Below, in pieces: positions 35,879-45,326 of a stretch of 64,000 nucleotides of DNA; within the stretch, counting starts at the first letter, position 1, and every line of letters begins with the position of its first letter. The notes under the pieces were generated by a model. That model was given only the letters and a program-made list of their open reading frames with translations. It had not been told where the DNA came from and ran no database searches. The DNA is taken from positions 992,001 to 1,056,000 of the forward strand of contig JAHCAX010000001.1 of NCBI GenBank assembly GCA_019634675.1, in the 5' to 3' direction. This DNA comes from Acherontichlamydia pituitae. Its GTDB lineage: Bacteria > Chlamydiota > Chlamydiia > Chlamydiales > Rhabdochlamydiaceae. Made by a program: the position numbers and the translations under genes.

Positions 35879-35935
35879 AGGCAATTGCAAAACTGCCTCA
35901 TTAGCAAAATGGCTAGTTGGATTTTGCAACCTCTT
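35878..35935. repeat. Short palindromic element between convergent genes
   Basis: GAGGCAATTGCAAAACT at one end and ATTTTGCAACCTC at the other are near reverse complements. The element fits exactly between the stops of the nucleotidase gene (+) and the Pro/Thr-rich gene (-). It shares its ends with the elements at 22178, 41441 and 51889 and could act as a shared terminator. Confidence 0.6.
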
Positions 35936-36487
35936 CTATTGTCCAGCTGGAGGCTGGGTTGGTGAAGGCTGGCTCGGAGCGGTCGGCTGTGTTGTTGGAG
36001 GTTGGCTCGTCATGGTTGGAGGGCTAGGCTGTTTTCTCTCAGCTTCGGAACCGGGTACAACTTTGCGCGCCTTGACGGATACTCCAGATGTTTTATTGAC
36101 GAGCAAGAAAGGATAGTCTGTGCTGTCGCTTGGAACGATCCGGATGGGAAAAGGTGTAATCCATACTGAAGATTGAACAACGTCGTTCGGATCGACTTCC
36201 CACATCGTTCCGTCAGAGAGCTGCAGTTTTCTTCCGCCTTCAATATTGATCGATAGCATGATTTCAGGTGCTTGCCTCTCGACCTTGGAACTTTTCACTT
36301 CAAAATTTGCATTGAGCCAATCTTCTAATGCCGCTTTCTGCAATGGAGTTAAATTAGCCACTCCTGTTTTTTGCTGGACGTCCCTACTCATGACCTCATC
36401 GAGCAAGATCAAAGCGAATGAGGGTGTGGTTTGGATAAGCATAGCTGCAACAGCTGAAGCGATGAGAAGTTTTTTGGCCATCTTCAT
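35936..36487 (-). CDS. Small exported protein with Pro/Thr/Gln-rich tail, unknown
   Basis: A 183-residue protein with a signal peptide (MAKKLLIASAVAAMLIQ, ending PSFA). The middle region holds several beta strands around LQLSDGTMWEVDPNDVVQS and WITPFPIRIV. The last ~30 residues are low complexity (PSPPTMTSQPPTTQ and onwards). It resembles small periplasmic chlamydial proteins of unknown role. A promoter candidate sits directly upstream. Confidence 0.72.
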   Translation of the reverse strand: MKMAKKLLIASAVAAMLIQTTPSFALILLDEVMSRDVQQKTGVANLTPLQKAALEDWLNANFEVKSSKVERQAPEIMLSINIEGGRKLQLSDGTMWEVDPNDVVQSSVWITPFPIRIVPSDSTDYPFLLVNKTSGVSVKARKVVPGSEAERKQPSPPTMTSQPPTTQPTAPSQPSPTQPPAGQ

Positions 36488-36510
36488 ATCCTCGTTTTCT
36501 ATCTTGTTTT

Positions 36511-36539
36511 GGTATACTTTGATGTAAATAAATATTCAA
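36511..36539 (-). promoter_or_regulatory. Putative promoter of the small exported protein
   Basis: Minus strand: -35 TTGAAT (36534-36539), 17-base spacer, -10 TATACC (36511-36516), about 25 bases before the start at 36487. Confidence 0.45.
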
Positions 36540-36636
36540 GAATTGATTACAAAATTCAAGGGTTCAGAAGAAATGCCGAAACAAGCTGAAGAATCCGTTT
36601 CTGGCATTGTCGGTTTTGCCTTAACATTTGATCAGC

Positions 36637-38238
36637 TTATGGCTCGGGGCAGACTCTGCGCAGCTGGTCTCTCAGTCCAAGAAGCGCTTTTGGACGGTGG
36701 TTTCTCTCTTGAACGAGGGCCTCGGCTTTTTGAAGATGGGACCAGGCAAGATGGTAATCAAGCCTCCCTGCAGCAATGATCGAAAGATAATATTCTACAG
36801 TTGCATTGTTTGGATCGAGCCGATGGTGCCGTTGGAGGATCTCCATGGCTTCGCTGCCCCTTCCTAATTGGAGCCATGTTGTTGCAAGCTGCAGAAGGCC
36901 TGCGCGGTAGGATGGATAGCGGGCGGTGATCTCTTCTAGTTCTTTTTGTTTCTTGATGATTGATTCGCGCGTCTCATCGACAGGCATAAAGACCGCCTTG
37001 ATCCCTTCCGCGTTCACTTTTCCATTGAGATAATCTTCGGGGATCGATTCGGGCGATACAGCTTCTTCAAAGGTCATCCCTTTGATCTCTTTGAGGAGCT
37101 TGGCTCCTTGCGCTGTTTTTCCGATGAAGAGGTAGTTAAAGCCTAAAAACATTTTAAGCAGCGGGTCGTCTTTCATATAGGGAAGCGCTTTTTCATAGAG
37201 CGCAACAGTGGTCTCATGGTCGCCGCGCGACCAGGAGACAGAAGCTTGGTTGAAAAAAGCCATGCCGATGACTTGCTTAATGTTCCTCTGCTGGAGCTTG
37301 CGCGTATTGATTCCGAGATAGACCTCGGAAGGGAGATTGATACCCCGCGCAGTGGTCTCGATATTGATGATCTTGTCTGCGTTCCTGTAACGGACATAGA
37401 TGTGGCCGGGAGGGGTAATGATCTCCAAAGGAAGATCGAGCCGTTGGCCTAAGCATAAATAGAGGATCGAGACTCCCAAGCACACCCCTTGCCGGTTGTC
37501 GATAACTGAAGGGAGAAAGGTGTAGAGGTCGATATCCTTGGCATAGATCGAATGGGGAGGAAAGCGGAACTGCATTTCATGGAAGACAAACTGATTGATT
37601 GCGCGGAGCTTCTCTTCATGGGATGCATTTTGAGGAAGGCGCGCCAAGATCTGGAGCGCCATCAGATCGATGCTGGCCTCATATTGGAGGACCTCGTCCT
37701 TAAGTTGTTCGGAACCTTCAAATTGGTCGATCAGAAGGCCGCGGGCCAAATCGATCTCTTCAGGAGGCAAGGCAAGGGCCTCGTCTTTGGTCCAAATGCT
37801 GGCGCCTTTCAGCTTTCGATTTGACAGCCGGGAGCCTATTTTATCGACCAAGTTCAATTGTTCTTCTGTCAGCTTCACAGGAGGATCGAAAGACTGCCTA
37901 TTGACAAGCGCGATGATCCCATTGAGCTCGAAATGCGGAAGCATCACGTGGGCGACATGTGAGGGAATATTACCCCCTCCGAGCAATTCCCATGCCCGTT
38001 TCAAAGCGGCCTTTCCTTCTGGAGTGTCAGGATAAAGTTCATAGAAGGCTAAATGCTGGGAGATCGAAAGGGGATCTAACGTATTGAACAACGATTTTAA
38101 GGAAAGCTTGGCTGCCTGCGAAGATGTCAGTCTTTCCCTTTCTTCGATCTTTATTTTTTTCCGGGCATGCAGGGGCAAAGAGGGGATTGCCAATGAAATA
38201 ACCAAAAAAAGAGGAATGAAAAAGAAGCGGGCCAGCAT
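36637..38238 (-). CDS. Exported transglutaminase-like (SirB1-type) protein with TPR repeats
   Basis: A 533-residue protein with a signal peptide (residues 1-25, ending LPLHA). Residues about 150-330 match the SirB1/transglutaminase-like region: the catalytic-type Cys is in DNRQGVCLGVSILYLCLGQR, the His in TPPGHIYVRY, and an acidic partner in INIETTARG. The C-terminal half (about 335-525) is built of TPR helices (GDHETTVALYEKALPYMKDD; GRGSEAMEILQRHHRLDPNN). SirB1-type domains lack a proven activity. The TPR part suggests a protein-interaction role in the periplasm. Confidence 0.78.
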   Translation of the reverse strand: MLARFFFIPLFLVISLAIPSLPLHARKKIKIEERERLTSSQAAKLSLKSLFNTLDPLSISQHLAFYELYPDTPEGKAALKRAWELLGGGNIPSHVAHVMLPHFELNGIIALVNRQSFDPPVKLTEEQLNLVDKIGSRLSNRKLKGASIWTKDEALALPPEEIDLARGLLIDQFEGSEQLKDEVLQYEASIDLMALQILARLPQNASHEEKLRAINQFVFHEMQFRFPPHSIYAKDIDLYTFLPSVIDNRQGVCLGVSILYLCLGQRLDLPLEIITPPGHIYVRYRNADKIINIETTARGINLPSEVYLGINTRKLQQRNIKQVIGMAFFNQASVSWSRGDHETTVALYEKALPYMKDDPLLKMFLGFNYLFIGKTAQGAKLLKEIKGMTFEEAVSPESIPEDYLNGKVNAEGIKAVFMPVDETRESIIKKQKELEEITARYPSYRAGLLQLATTWLQLGRGSEAMEILQRHHRLDPNNATVEYYLSIIAAGRLDYHLAWSHLQKAEALVQERNHRPKALLGLRDQLRRVCPEP

Positions 38239-38348
38239 GGTTTTTTACGGATATTTAATCCCTTAGGGTATCTGAATAGGGTTTTCTGCAAAAGAAATAC
38301 CTAAACGTAAATGTCCCATAGGATAAAAAATGTTCTTCTTTATCCTAC

Positions 38349-38510
38349 ATGAGCCTATCCGCAATGTAGGGAGAAAAAGTGGGAAAAGATTTTGAGATGA
38401 TTTTTGTGTTTTTCGACGAGGGAATATTACTAATATTTCCAAGGAGAAAACCACGAAAAGCACTCAAAAGATTCCCCAATTTTTTTTCTCTACATTGCCG
38501 ATAGGCTCAT
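38349..38510. repeat. 162-bp imperfect palindrome (MITE-like)
   Basis: Bases from ATGAGCCTATCCGCAATGTAG at the left are the near reverse complement of the right end (CTACATTGCCGATAGGCTCAT), and the symmetry continues inward to a centre near GGAATATTACTAATATTTCC. It occupies much of the 354-base gap 38239-38592, the only gene-free stretch above 300 bases. No transposase gene is present. Confidence 0.65.
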
Positions 38511-38522
38511 AAGCTTGAAACA

Positions 38523-38550
38523 TTACAAAAAAATTAATTTGGTGTATGCT
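38523..38550 (+). promoter_or_regulatory. Putative promoter of outer-membrane protein 2
   Basis: -35 TTACAA (38523-38528), 16-base spacer and -10 TATGCT (38545-38550), about 40 bases before the ATG at 38593. Moderate match only. Confidence 0.35.
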
Positions 38551-38592
38551 CAACAGCATCATAGCCTTTCATAAAGCGTGGGGAACAAAAAG

Positions 38593-39756
38593 ATGTTTGT
38601 AAAAAGTCTATATTTATGCCTTCTTCTCATGACCACTTCTTTAATGAGTGCTCAGTATTATAAGACAACAGATCGATCTATTGCCGTCATGGGTAAGCCA
38701 TGTGAAAATGGTTCCTTGGATGAAGAAATTGCCTGGGAAGAGGAGAACGCATATCTCGCTGCACCTGCTGGAGAAACTTTTTTACATGAGCCAGCTTTTA
38801 TAGAAGAGTTTCTTGACCGCTACCGTTTTCCGATAGACAAGCCTTCTTTCTATGCAAATGCTGATTTTCTCTATTGGAAAGCCTACTGTGAAAATTTAGA
38901 TTATGTCACAAAGGGTGCTCAGCCACCTATCCCTTCAGGACGAAATCAAGGTCCGATTGGCACTTATTTGCGCGGCGATTACGAATGGGCCCCGGGCTTC
39001 CGATTAGGAATGGGTTATTGTTTTAAACCCGATTTTTGGGAGATCGAAGGGGATTACACATTCTTTTTCGATGAAGGAAACAATTCAGCTAAAGCTAAAA
39101 CAATTAATCCTCCTTCTTTGAATGGAGCTTACCCTCAACATACTGGAACTCTGTTAAAAGCTAAGAGCCACGTTGACCTTCATTATCATGTTGCAGATTT
39201 ATACCTAGCATCCCGGTTTCTTGTTCGTTCACGGTTGCTGTTGCGATTCCAATTTGGACCGACAGGTGCTTTTTTGGAGCAGAAATGGAAAATTATCTAT
39301 ACAGGGTTCAGCGAACAATCGACTATGAAGGTAAAGTGGCGCTTTGAAGGCCTTGGGTTTCGACTTGGAATGCTAGGGGACTGGATCATTGGCAAGGGTT
39401 TTGGAATTTTTTCTCAAGCATCTCTTGCTGGTATTTTTGGCGTTTATCATAACCATACATTTCAGCGAGATGTTCTTTTCAGCGGACCGACCAATCTTTT
39501 AGTTGATGCAAAGATCCATGAGCATCGTTTGGTTCCTCATTTTCAATTTTTGATGGGCCCGTCTTGGGGAAAAAATTTTCGCTCTTGGAGTCTTTTTTTA
39601 TCTGCCGGATATGAGCTCAATCTTTGGATGAGCGACCTTCAAGAAGTTTTGCAAGGAGCTTTACAAACAATAAATAATGCAGGGAAAGATCTTCGCCGCA
39701 CTTACGGAACATTTGGCACTAGAGGTTATACGTTTAAAGCTCAAGTCAATTTTTAG
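38593..39756 (+). CDS. Legionella-type major outer-membrane protein homologue 2
   Basis: About 387 residues with a signal peptide (FVKSLYLCLLLMTTSLMSA) and an acidic spacer. The barrel starts with YANADFLYWKAYCENLDYVT and EWAPGFRLGMGY, the same F.YWK and PGF.LG pattern as the protein at 29395-30492. It ends in FKAQVNF, with the terminal Phe. Cysteines are few (C38 region, C104 region, C140 region). The start is ATG 38593, preceded by GGGGA at 38579-38583; a GTG at 38578 is in frame but less likely. The likely role is a porin. It is convergent with malQ, 47 bases apart. Confidence 0.8.
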   Translation: MFVKSLYLCLLLMTTSLMSAQYYKTTDRSIAVMGKPCENGSLDEEIAWEEENAYLAAPAGETFLHEPAFIEEFLDRYRFPIDKPSFYANADFLYWKAYCENLDYVTKGAQPPIPSGRNQGPIGTYLRGDYEWAPGFRLGMGYCFKPDFWEIEGDYTFFFDEGNNSAKAKTINPPSLNGAYPQHTGTLLKAKSHVDLHYHVADLYLASRFLVRSRLLLRFQFGPTGAFLEQKWKIIYTGFSEQSTMKVKWRFEGLGFRLGMLGDWIIGKGFGIFSQASLAGIFGVYHNHTFQRDVLFSGPTNLLVDAKIHEHRLVPHFQFLMGPSWGKNFRSWSLFLSAGYELNLWMSDLQEVLQGALQTINNAGKDLRRTYGTFGTRGYTFKAQVNF

Positions 39757-39803
39757 ATTATACTCTCTAATTCAAAGGCTTAATGTCCAGAACAGGACTC
39801 CAT

Positions 39804-41402
39804 TTAAGGCGTGGAGCTGGCAACAATCCTTTCAATGGCCTGGGCGAGCCCTTCATGGGCGATGATCTCTTCGACAGAGGGACGGAAGCGATAGGTCCAG
39901 TTGGTCGGCAGGATTTGACCTGGAATATTGATCCGCTCGTCGTCGGGATTGGGCCAGACCAGTTCAGGGAAAAGGGCAAGGTATTCTTGAAGCAGGTTGA
40001 CGTGGAAAAGGCTAGAAGTGTGGTGGCTTTCCCAAAGGATCTCTTTGCGCTGTTCGATGGTCAGATCGGGATGGTATTCCCAATGTTTGGCATTGGCAAA
40101 AGGTTTTGCCTCGTCAGGAAACATTTTCCACCATTGCTGCAAAGTGGGGGAGTCGTGGGTTGAAACAGTTGTCAGGTTGATCGGAGGATAGTATTGAATG
40201 GGGATATAGCGCTGGTCTTGCTCCCATTCGCGCATCCATCTCATGACTTTGGTTCCGCAGATGCCCATCTCTTGCAACACGGGACGGACCATATTGGGAA
40301 CCGTACCGAGATCTTCTGCGATCGGAAGCATGGAGGAGGAGGCGACCATCATTTTAAGCAATTCCCTTCCTAATGGCTCCCACTGATGCTCTTCTGCAGG
40401 CAAAAAATACCCATCTTTGCTGTGGTGGCCGATAGGAATGGTCCAAATTCTAAAAAAACCGATCACATGGTCGATCCGATAGATATCGTAGAAATTGGCG
40501 GCGTAACCTAGCCGCTGTTTCCACCAGGCGAACTGGTTTTTCCGCATCACGTCCCATCGATAGAGGGGAAACCCCCAGTACTGCCCTTCTTGATTGTAAT
40601 GGTCTGGCGGCGCGCCGGCAGAGAGGTTGATATCGAAGTATTCGGGATTTTGCCATACGTCGGCGCTATCCGGACTGAGGAGGATCGGGATGTCTCCCAT
40701 CAGCAAGATGCCCTTTTCGGCAGCGTATTCGCGCACGTATTTTAATTGGAGGTAGCACAGGTATTGCAAGGTGATGTAGAAAGCAATTTTTGGCCAGTAG
40801 ATCTTGATCAGTTCTTCGTATTCTTTTTTAGTTGGGGATTTGACTTCATTGGGCCAGGTGGTCCAAGGCGTTCTTCCCAAATGGTCTTTGAGCGTGCGGA
40901 ACAGAGCGTAGGGTTCGACCCAAGGGTTGGAAGAGAGGTAGTCCTGAAACTCTTGGCTTTTTGTCAGCGTCTCTCCGACCTCTTCAAAGTAGGCGTGGAG
41001 CCAGACGAGCTTTTGCGCAAGGACCTCATGATAAGGGATCCTTTGAGGTTTGGTGAGATCGATAAGGTCTTTGAGTTTTTTCTTTTGGCTGGAGGCAAGG
41101 TCCAAATAGGGCAGCTTGTGGAAGGAGAGGTGGACAAAGTTGATCGCACAGGAAGAAATGGCGTTGTAGGGGCTGGGATCTTCTTCTGAATTATTGAGTG
41201 GGAGCAGTTGGATGACGTCAAGTCCAAGTTTTTTACACCAGTCGATGATCGGGATCAGGTCGTAGAATTCACCAATGCCAGAGCTGTTTTCACTGTGCAG
41301 GGAAGAGAGGGAAATGTTGATCCCATGGTGGTGGACTACCCCGATTTTTTCCCAGATTGGGCCTGTGATCGATTCGAGGAGGTGTTTTTTGATCTCTTCC
41401 AT
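39804..41402 (-). CDS. malQ: 4-alpha-glucanotransferase (amylomaltase)
   Basis: A 532-residue GH77 enzyme that transfers glucan chains in glycogen and maltodextrin metabolism. Catalytic signatures are intact: DIYRIDHVIGFFRIW with the nucleophile Asp, LPIAEDLGTVP with the acid/base Glu, and VSTHDSPTLQQWW. The last gene of the copN-scc1-malQ order known from Chlamydia. It is separated from the chaperone gene by 100 bases that contain a short palindromic element. Confidence 0.95.
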   Translation of the reverse strand: MEEIKKHLLESITGPIWEKIGVVHHHGINISLSSLHSENSSGIGEFYDLIPIIDWCKKLGLDVIQLLPLNNSEEDPSPYNAISSCAINFVHLSFHKLPYLDLASSQKKKLKDLIDLTKPQRIPYHEVLAQKLVWLHAYFEEVGETLTKSQEFQDYLSSNPWVEPYALFRTLKDHLGRTPWTTWPNEVKSPTKKEYEELIKIYWPKIAFYITLQYLCYLQLKYVREYAAEKGILLMGDIPILLSPDSADVWQNPEYFDINLSAGAPPDHYNQEGQYWGFPLYRWDVMRKNQFAWWKQRLGYAANFYDIYRIDHVIGFFRIWTIPIGHHSKDGYFLPAEEHQWEPLGRELLKMMVASSSMLPIAEDLGTVPNMVRPVLQEMGICGTKVMRWMREWEQDQRYIPIQYYPPINLTTVSTHDSPTLQQWWKMFPDEAKPFANAKHWEYHPDLTIEQRKEILWESHHTSSLFHVNLLQEYLALFPELVWPNPDDERINIPGQILPTNWTYRFRPSVEEIIAHEGLAQAIERIVASSTP

Positions 41403-41440
41403 TTTTATAACCTAAGCGCGCGCGGTATAATCTGCAGACA

Positions 41441-41500
41441 GGCCGTTGCACAACTCATTTGCTCAACAATTTTTCCAAGCAAGGCAGTTTTGCAACTGCA
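41441..41500. repeat. Short palindromic element upstream of malQ
   Basis: GGCCGTTGCACAACTCATTTGC at the left is matched by CAGTTTTGCAACTGC at the right. The left half is a close copy of the terminal motif at 22178 and 51889. It lies between malQ and the chaperone gene and abuts the chaperone stop codon. Confidence 0.55.
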
Positions 41501-41502
41501 TC

Positions 41503-41955
41503 TTATTTTTTGAGCCCAAAAATTCCAGAGTCTCCCTTTTTGACCGAAGGGATCAGGGTGGTTGTCTGTCCTTGCTCGACGCCGACCCGCCAGCTGTCAG
41601 CTTTGGCGATGAAGGCGTTCAGATTGTCGAGGAGTTTTTGGCCAGTGAGGTTTTCCAAGGAGAGGAATTCAAAGAGGCAAAGCTTATTGTTTTTTTCAGA
41701 GTAGGAAAGTGTCCCATGGACTGGAAATGGCCAATTGGCCCTCAAAGCATCTTTAAGGATGTTCTCACGAAATTTTCCCGGCGGGATCTCGCAGATCATG
41801 CAGGCAAGAAGAAGCCTCTCTTTTCCAGGCTGCATTTCGATCTGGACATGCAGGATATCATTGACATTGAGCTTGCAAGCTCCCCGCTTGTCAGGATGCA
41901 GGGTGGTCCCAAGCAAATTTCCAAGTTCACTGAGAATCTCTTCAAATCGATCCAT
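41503..41955 (-). CDS. scc1: Type III secretion chaperone (CesT/Scc1 type)
   Basis: A 150-residue acidic protein with the alpha/beta layout of class I secretion chaperones: helix MDRFEEILSELGNLLG, strands HVQIEMQ and RLLLACMICEIP, helix FRENILKDALRANW, and a helix before the end (QKLLDNLNAFIAKADSWR). Position directly after copN (6 bases) matches the Chlamydia order, where Scc1 with a partner binds CopN. The symbol is given by position and fold, not by strong identity. Confidence 0.78.
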   Translation of the reverse strand: MDRFEEILSELGNLLGTTLHPDKRGACKLNVNDILHVQIEMQPGKERLLLACMICEIPPGKFRENILKDALRANWPFPVHGTLSYSEKNNKLCLFEFLSLENLTGQKLLDNLNAFIAKADSWRVGVEQGQTTTLIPSVKKGDSGIFGLKK

Positions 41956-41961
41956 ATGCCA

Positions 41962-43182
41962 TCACTTCTGTTCTTTTTCGTTTTCTTGTCCGCCGCCTTG
42001 GTCGTTCTTTTCTTCTTCTTCTTTTTCCGCTTCTTCTTCGATCCTGTCGTCAAGGTCTTCGATCGTATCGATGAAGGTGGAGAGGACATCCTGCCTGTGC
42101 TGCTCCGACTTGAATAGGCGGGGGGCTATATGGCGGACAGCATCGCGCATTTGCGTGTAAATGATCACTTGGCCAAGCAGCTCCTCTAAAAGGCCTAAAT
42201 GCTGGGCCATTTGGAGCACTTTGTCGGAAGAGGGGTATCGTTCTTGGAGGAACTTCACAAAGAGCTTAGCAAGAAGCTCGAAGGTGATGCGCATAGGGAG
42301 ACGGAGTCCTTGCCGCTCGAAGGCGTTTGCGATCAGGTTCATCCTGGACTTGAAGTAGCGGTAGATGCCAAGGATCGCCTGCATCGATCTTCCCTGCGTC
42401 ATTAAGCGGTGCAGTTCTCCGCGGTCGATTGATGGGCCCCTTGATTTCAAGTCGTTGCCAAGAGAATGGAGGACAAAGTCGATCACGGTGCGCATCCTAT
42501 CGAAGTTGAATCGATTGGAGAGTTCGGCAAAGAGCGTTTGCGGGTCGCGAGGATTGCCGGTGATGTCGCGATATAGGTCTCTGAGCGCTGTTGGAGATCC
42601 CAAACCTTGCTTTGAAAATTCACGGGCCTGCTCACCGATGTTTCTACCAGCGCGCACTTCTCTACCGTGCATCGCATTGAGCTCTTCTTTGGCCTGTTTG
42701 ACTTTCTCTGCGAGGTCGCCTTTTGTCGTTTCGAGAAGAAAGTCAAGGGCTTCGTCGGCAAGCGAATAGTCGGGGTAGAGTTCTAAAACTTTTCGGAGGA
42801 TATCTTCTTTGGTATCGCTGTCAGATATCCGGGCTCGTAGCAGGAGGAGGCTGCGCGTTTGAAGCTCAGGGTTTTTACGCGAGTACTGTTCGCTGACCTC
42901 TTCGAGGCGCTGGACTTCGACGACCTGCTCGTCTTTTTTCTCTGTTTTTTCCGTTTCTTCTTCTTTGCCCCGTTTTTTTGCTTTGAGCTCAAGGCTTTCA
43001 AATCTGCGGGCCATTAATACAGGGTTGAATGCGCCTTCATCAACCCATTCTTGGAAATTCTCCGAACTCTCTTCTTGGGCGATTGCCATTCCGGCAGCAG
43101 CGCGCTGCAATGCGGCCTGCTGAGCCTTGCTCGCATCCATCCCTGTCGGGTAGATCGGCGTCGGGGAGAAATCATCAGCCAT
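41962..43182 (-). CDS. copN: Type III secretion gatekeeper CopN/SctW
   Basis: A 406-residue protein of the YopN/InvE/MxiC gatekeeper family, which controls the switch from translocator to effector export. The N-terminal ~80 residues are low complexity (QQAALQRAAAGMAIAQEESS), as expected for a secretion and chaperone-binding region. A charged segment follows, then the helical HrpJ-type domain (about 110-250) and the TyeA-like end (about 280-375, LLEELLGQVIIYTQMRDAVR). The last ~30 residues are highly charged, rich in Glu and Lys. The gene sits 11 bases after sctV and 6 before the chaperone. Confidence 0.85.
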   Translation of the reverse strand: MADDFSPTPIYPTGMDASKAQQAALQRAAAGMAIAQEESSENFQEWVDEGAFNPVLMARRFESLELKAKKRGKEEETEKTEKKDEQVVEVQRLEEVSEQYSRKNPELQTRSLLLLRARISDSDTKEDILRKVLELYPDYSLADEALDFLLETTKGDLAEKVKQAKEELNAMHGREVRAGRNIGEQAREFSKQGLGSPTALRDLYRDITGNPRDPQTLFAELSNRFNFDRMRTVIDFVLHSLGNDLKSRGPSIDRGELHRLMTQGRSMQAILGIYRYFKSRMNLIANAFERQGLRLPMRITFELLAKLFVKFLQERYPSSDKVLQMAQHLGLLEELLGQVIIYTQMRDAVRHIAPRLFKSEQHRQDVLSTFIDTIEDLDDRIEEEAEKEEEEKNDQGGGQENEKEQK

Positions 43183-43193
43183 AGACTACTCGT

Positions 43194-45326
43194 TTAAGAT
43201 AGTTGGATGCGACCTAATGGTTGGATCCGGATTTCTGGTACAATTTCTTGGTAGGAGACAACCGCCATATCGGGGAATTCTCCTTCGATCAGTTTCCTTA
43301 CAAAACGTCTGACGTCGATGGCTGTCAGCATCACAGGAGGCTGGCCGCCGACAGGTGTCGGAACAACAGTGGACCTTGTGGCATGGAGGATCAGCTGGAC
43401 AGAATCAGGGTCAAGCGCAAGGTAGGAACCGGCCGACGTCTGTTTGATCGCTCCGCGGACCATGTCTTCGATCTCTGGATCGAGAAGATAGACAGAGAGG
43501 ATCGACTGGCCTTGGGAATACTTGTAGCTGATATAGCGCTTTAGCGAAGAGCGGACATATTCTGTCAGCAGAACGGTGTCTTTTTCTGTTTGCGCCCATT
43601 CGGAAAGGGCCTCTAAGATCGTACGGAGGTCCTTGATCGAGATCTGTTCTTGGACAAGACGTTTGAAGATCTCTGTCAACTTCTGAAGCGGCACAAGGCG
43701 GGTGACCTCTTTGACAAGGTCAGGATAGGACTTTTCGACGAACTCAAGGATGCCTCTCACTTCTTGGATCCCGATGAAGTCTGCTGCGTGCTGCCGGTAG
43801 AAATAGGAGAGGTGGAGGATGATCACATCGAGGGGTTTCCAGAATTTGATCCCTGCCTTCTGCAAGATTTCTTGGAACTTGTTGTCGACCCAGACAGAGG
43901 GCTGGCCGATCGTATTCTTTGTTGTCGTAAAAGGGATGTTGTAACGACGGAGCGTTTCCGCATTTTCTGTTGTTAGCAAGGCGGTCTCAAAGATTTTTCC
44001 TCGGACGATGGGCACCTCGTTCAAAAAGATCGAATACTCATCCACCTCTAAGGTAGGAGAATCTGTCCGCACATGGACGCCGGGAAAGCGGACCCCTAAA
44101 TCTTGGTAAAGGGCATGGCGCATTTTAGGGATCATGTCCTCGATAAAGGTTTGTCCTTGCTTGTCCTTGCGGATTGCATTGGAGAGGTTTTTGCCCAGTT
44201 CAAGGATGACGGGCAAGGTCAAGGCGTAGTCGTCAACGCCGCCTCGAATGACCGCATGGCCTGCAACTTCCGTATCGACTTTGGCAGAGGTGATGCCGGC
44301 GGACGCTTTTGTTGCGGCCTTTTTAGAGTTGTACCAGACAACGCTGCCGACTGTTGCCATGAGGATCGCAAGGACAAAGAAGATGACAGAGGGAAATCCT
44401 TTAATGAATCCCATTAAAAAGAGGACGCCCGATGCGAGGAGGATCGCTTTGGGCTGGCCGAGAAGCTGTTGAGAGATCTCTTTACCTAAGTGGGAGTCGG
44501 CTTTATCGGAAGAGACGCGCGTTGTGACGATACCGGCTGTCAAAGAAATGAGCAGCGAAGGGATCTGCGCGACGAGGCCGCCTCCGATGGAAAGGAGGGT
44601 ATAGACCTGGGCCGATTGCAGCGCGGTCATGTTGTGCATCCAAATACCGATGATCAAGCCCCCAACGATGTTGATAACGGCAATGACGATACCGGCAATA
44701 ACGTCCCCTTTGACGAACTTCATCGCACCGTCCATCGCTCCGTAAAGCTGGCTCTCTTTGGTCAGCGCAAGGCGCAGTTCGCGGGCTTGGTTGGCGTCGA
44801 TCACACCGCTGCGCATGTCGGCGTCGATACTCATCTGTTTACCTGGCATCGCGTCCAAGGTAAAACGGGCGGCGACTTCAGCAACGCGCTCAGCACCTTT
44901 TGTCACAACGATGAACTGGACGATCGTGATGATCAAGAAGATGATACCCCCGACAACGAAGTTTCCGCCGACGACGAAGTTTCCGAAAGCGTAAATGATA
45001 TGTCCAGCATCGGCATGCAGCAGGATCTGGCGGGTTGCAGAAATTTCAATCCCTAAACGGAAGAGGGTTGTGATCAGCAATAGAGAGGGGAACATCGACA
45101 AGTGGACAGCTTTGGGAATGTAAAGGGCCACCATCAAAAGCCCGATGGAGATCGTCAGGTTGAGGGCGATCAGATTATCGATGACGGCAGGCGATACGGG
45201 AATGATGATCATCATGATCAAAATGATGATGAACATAGCTAGGACGATATCGCTGGACTGAGTAATGAGTCTTAGGGCCTTGTCGCCTCCCAGTGACCGC
45301 GCTAGCTTGTCGATAAATTCTTTCAT
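43194..45326 (-). CDS. sctV: Type III secretion export gate protein SctV (CdsV/LcrD)
   Basis: A 710-residue inner-membrane protein of the FlhA/LcrD family that forms the nonameric export gate. An N-terminal membrane region of about eight helices (residues ~20-340) includes the conserved KFVKGDVIAGIVIAVINIVG and the FHIPEP-type region; the cytosolic ring domain follows (from ~360). The start is ATG 45326, overlapping the sctU stop by ATGA. A longer reading to 45377 would extend into sctU. Translational coupling with sctU is expected. Confidence 0.95.
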   Translation of the reverse strand: MKEFIDKLARSLGGDKALRLITQSSDIVLAMFIIILIMMIIIPVSPAVIDNLIALNLTISIGLLMVALYIPKAVHLSMFPSLLLITTLFRLGIEISATRQILLHADAGHIIYAFGNFVVGGNFVVGGIIFLIITIVQFIVVTKGAERVAEVAARFTLDAMPGKQMSIDADMRSGVIDANQARELRLALTKESQLYGAMDGAMKFVKGDVIAGIVIAVINIVGGLIIGIWMHNMTALQSAQVYTLLSIGGGLVAQIPSLLISLTAGIVTTRVSSDKADSHLGKEISQQLLGQPKAILLASGVLFLMGFIKGFPSVIFFVLAILMATVGSVVWYNSKKAATKASAGITSAKVDTEVAGHAVIRGGVDDYALTLPVILELGKNLSNAIRKDKQGQTFIEDMIPKMRHALYQDLGVRFPGVHVRTDSPTLEVDEYSIFLNEVPIVRGKIFETALLTTENAETLRRYNIPFTTTKNTIGQPSVWVDNKFQEILQKAGIKFWKPLDVIILHLSYFYRQHAADFIGIQEVRGILEFVEKSYPDLVKEVTRLVPLQKLTEIFKRLVQEQISIKDLRTILEALSEWAQTEKDTVLLTEYVRSSLKRYISYKYSQGQSILSVYLLDPEIEDMVRGAIKQTSAGSYLALDPDSVQLILHATRSTVVPTPVGGQPPVMLTAIDVRRFVRKLIEGEFPDMAVVSYQEIVPEIRIQPLGRIQLS

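Noticed and set aside
36543..36779. Short plus-strand frame overlapping the end of the transglutaminase/TPR gene
   Set aside because: Mostly antisense to that gene; no ribosome site and no recognisable protein.
41446..42117. Plus-strand frame of 223 codons across the chaperone and copN genes
   Set aside because: Antisense to two well-supported genes. The Phe-rich C-terminus reflects Glu/Lys codons of copN.
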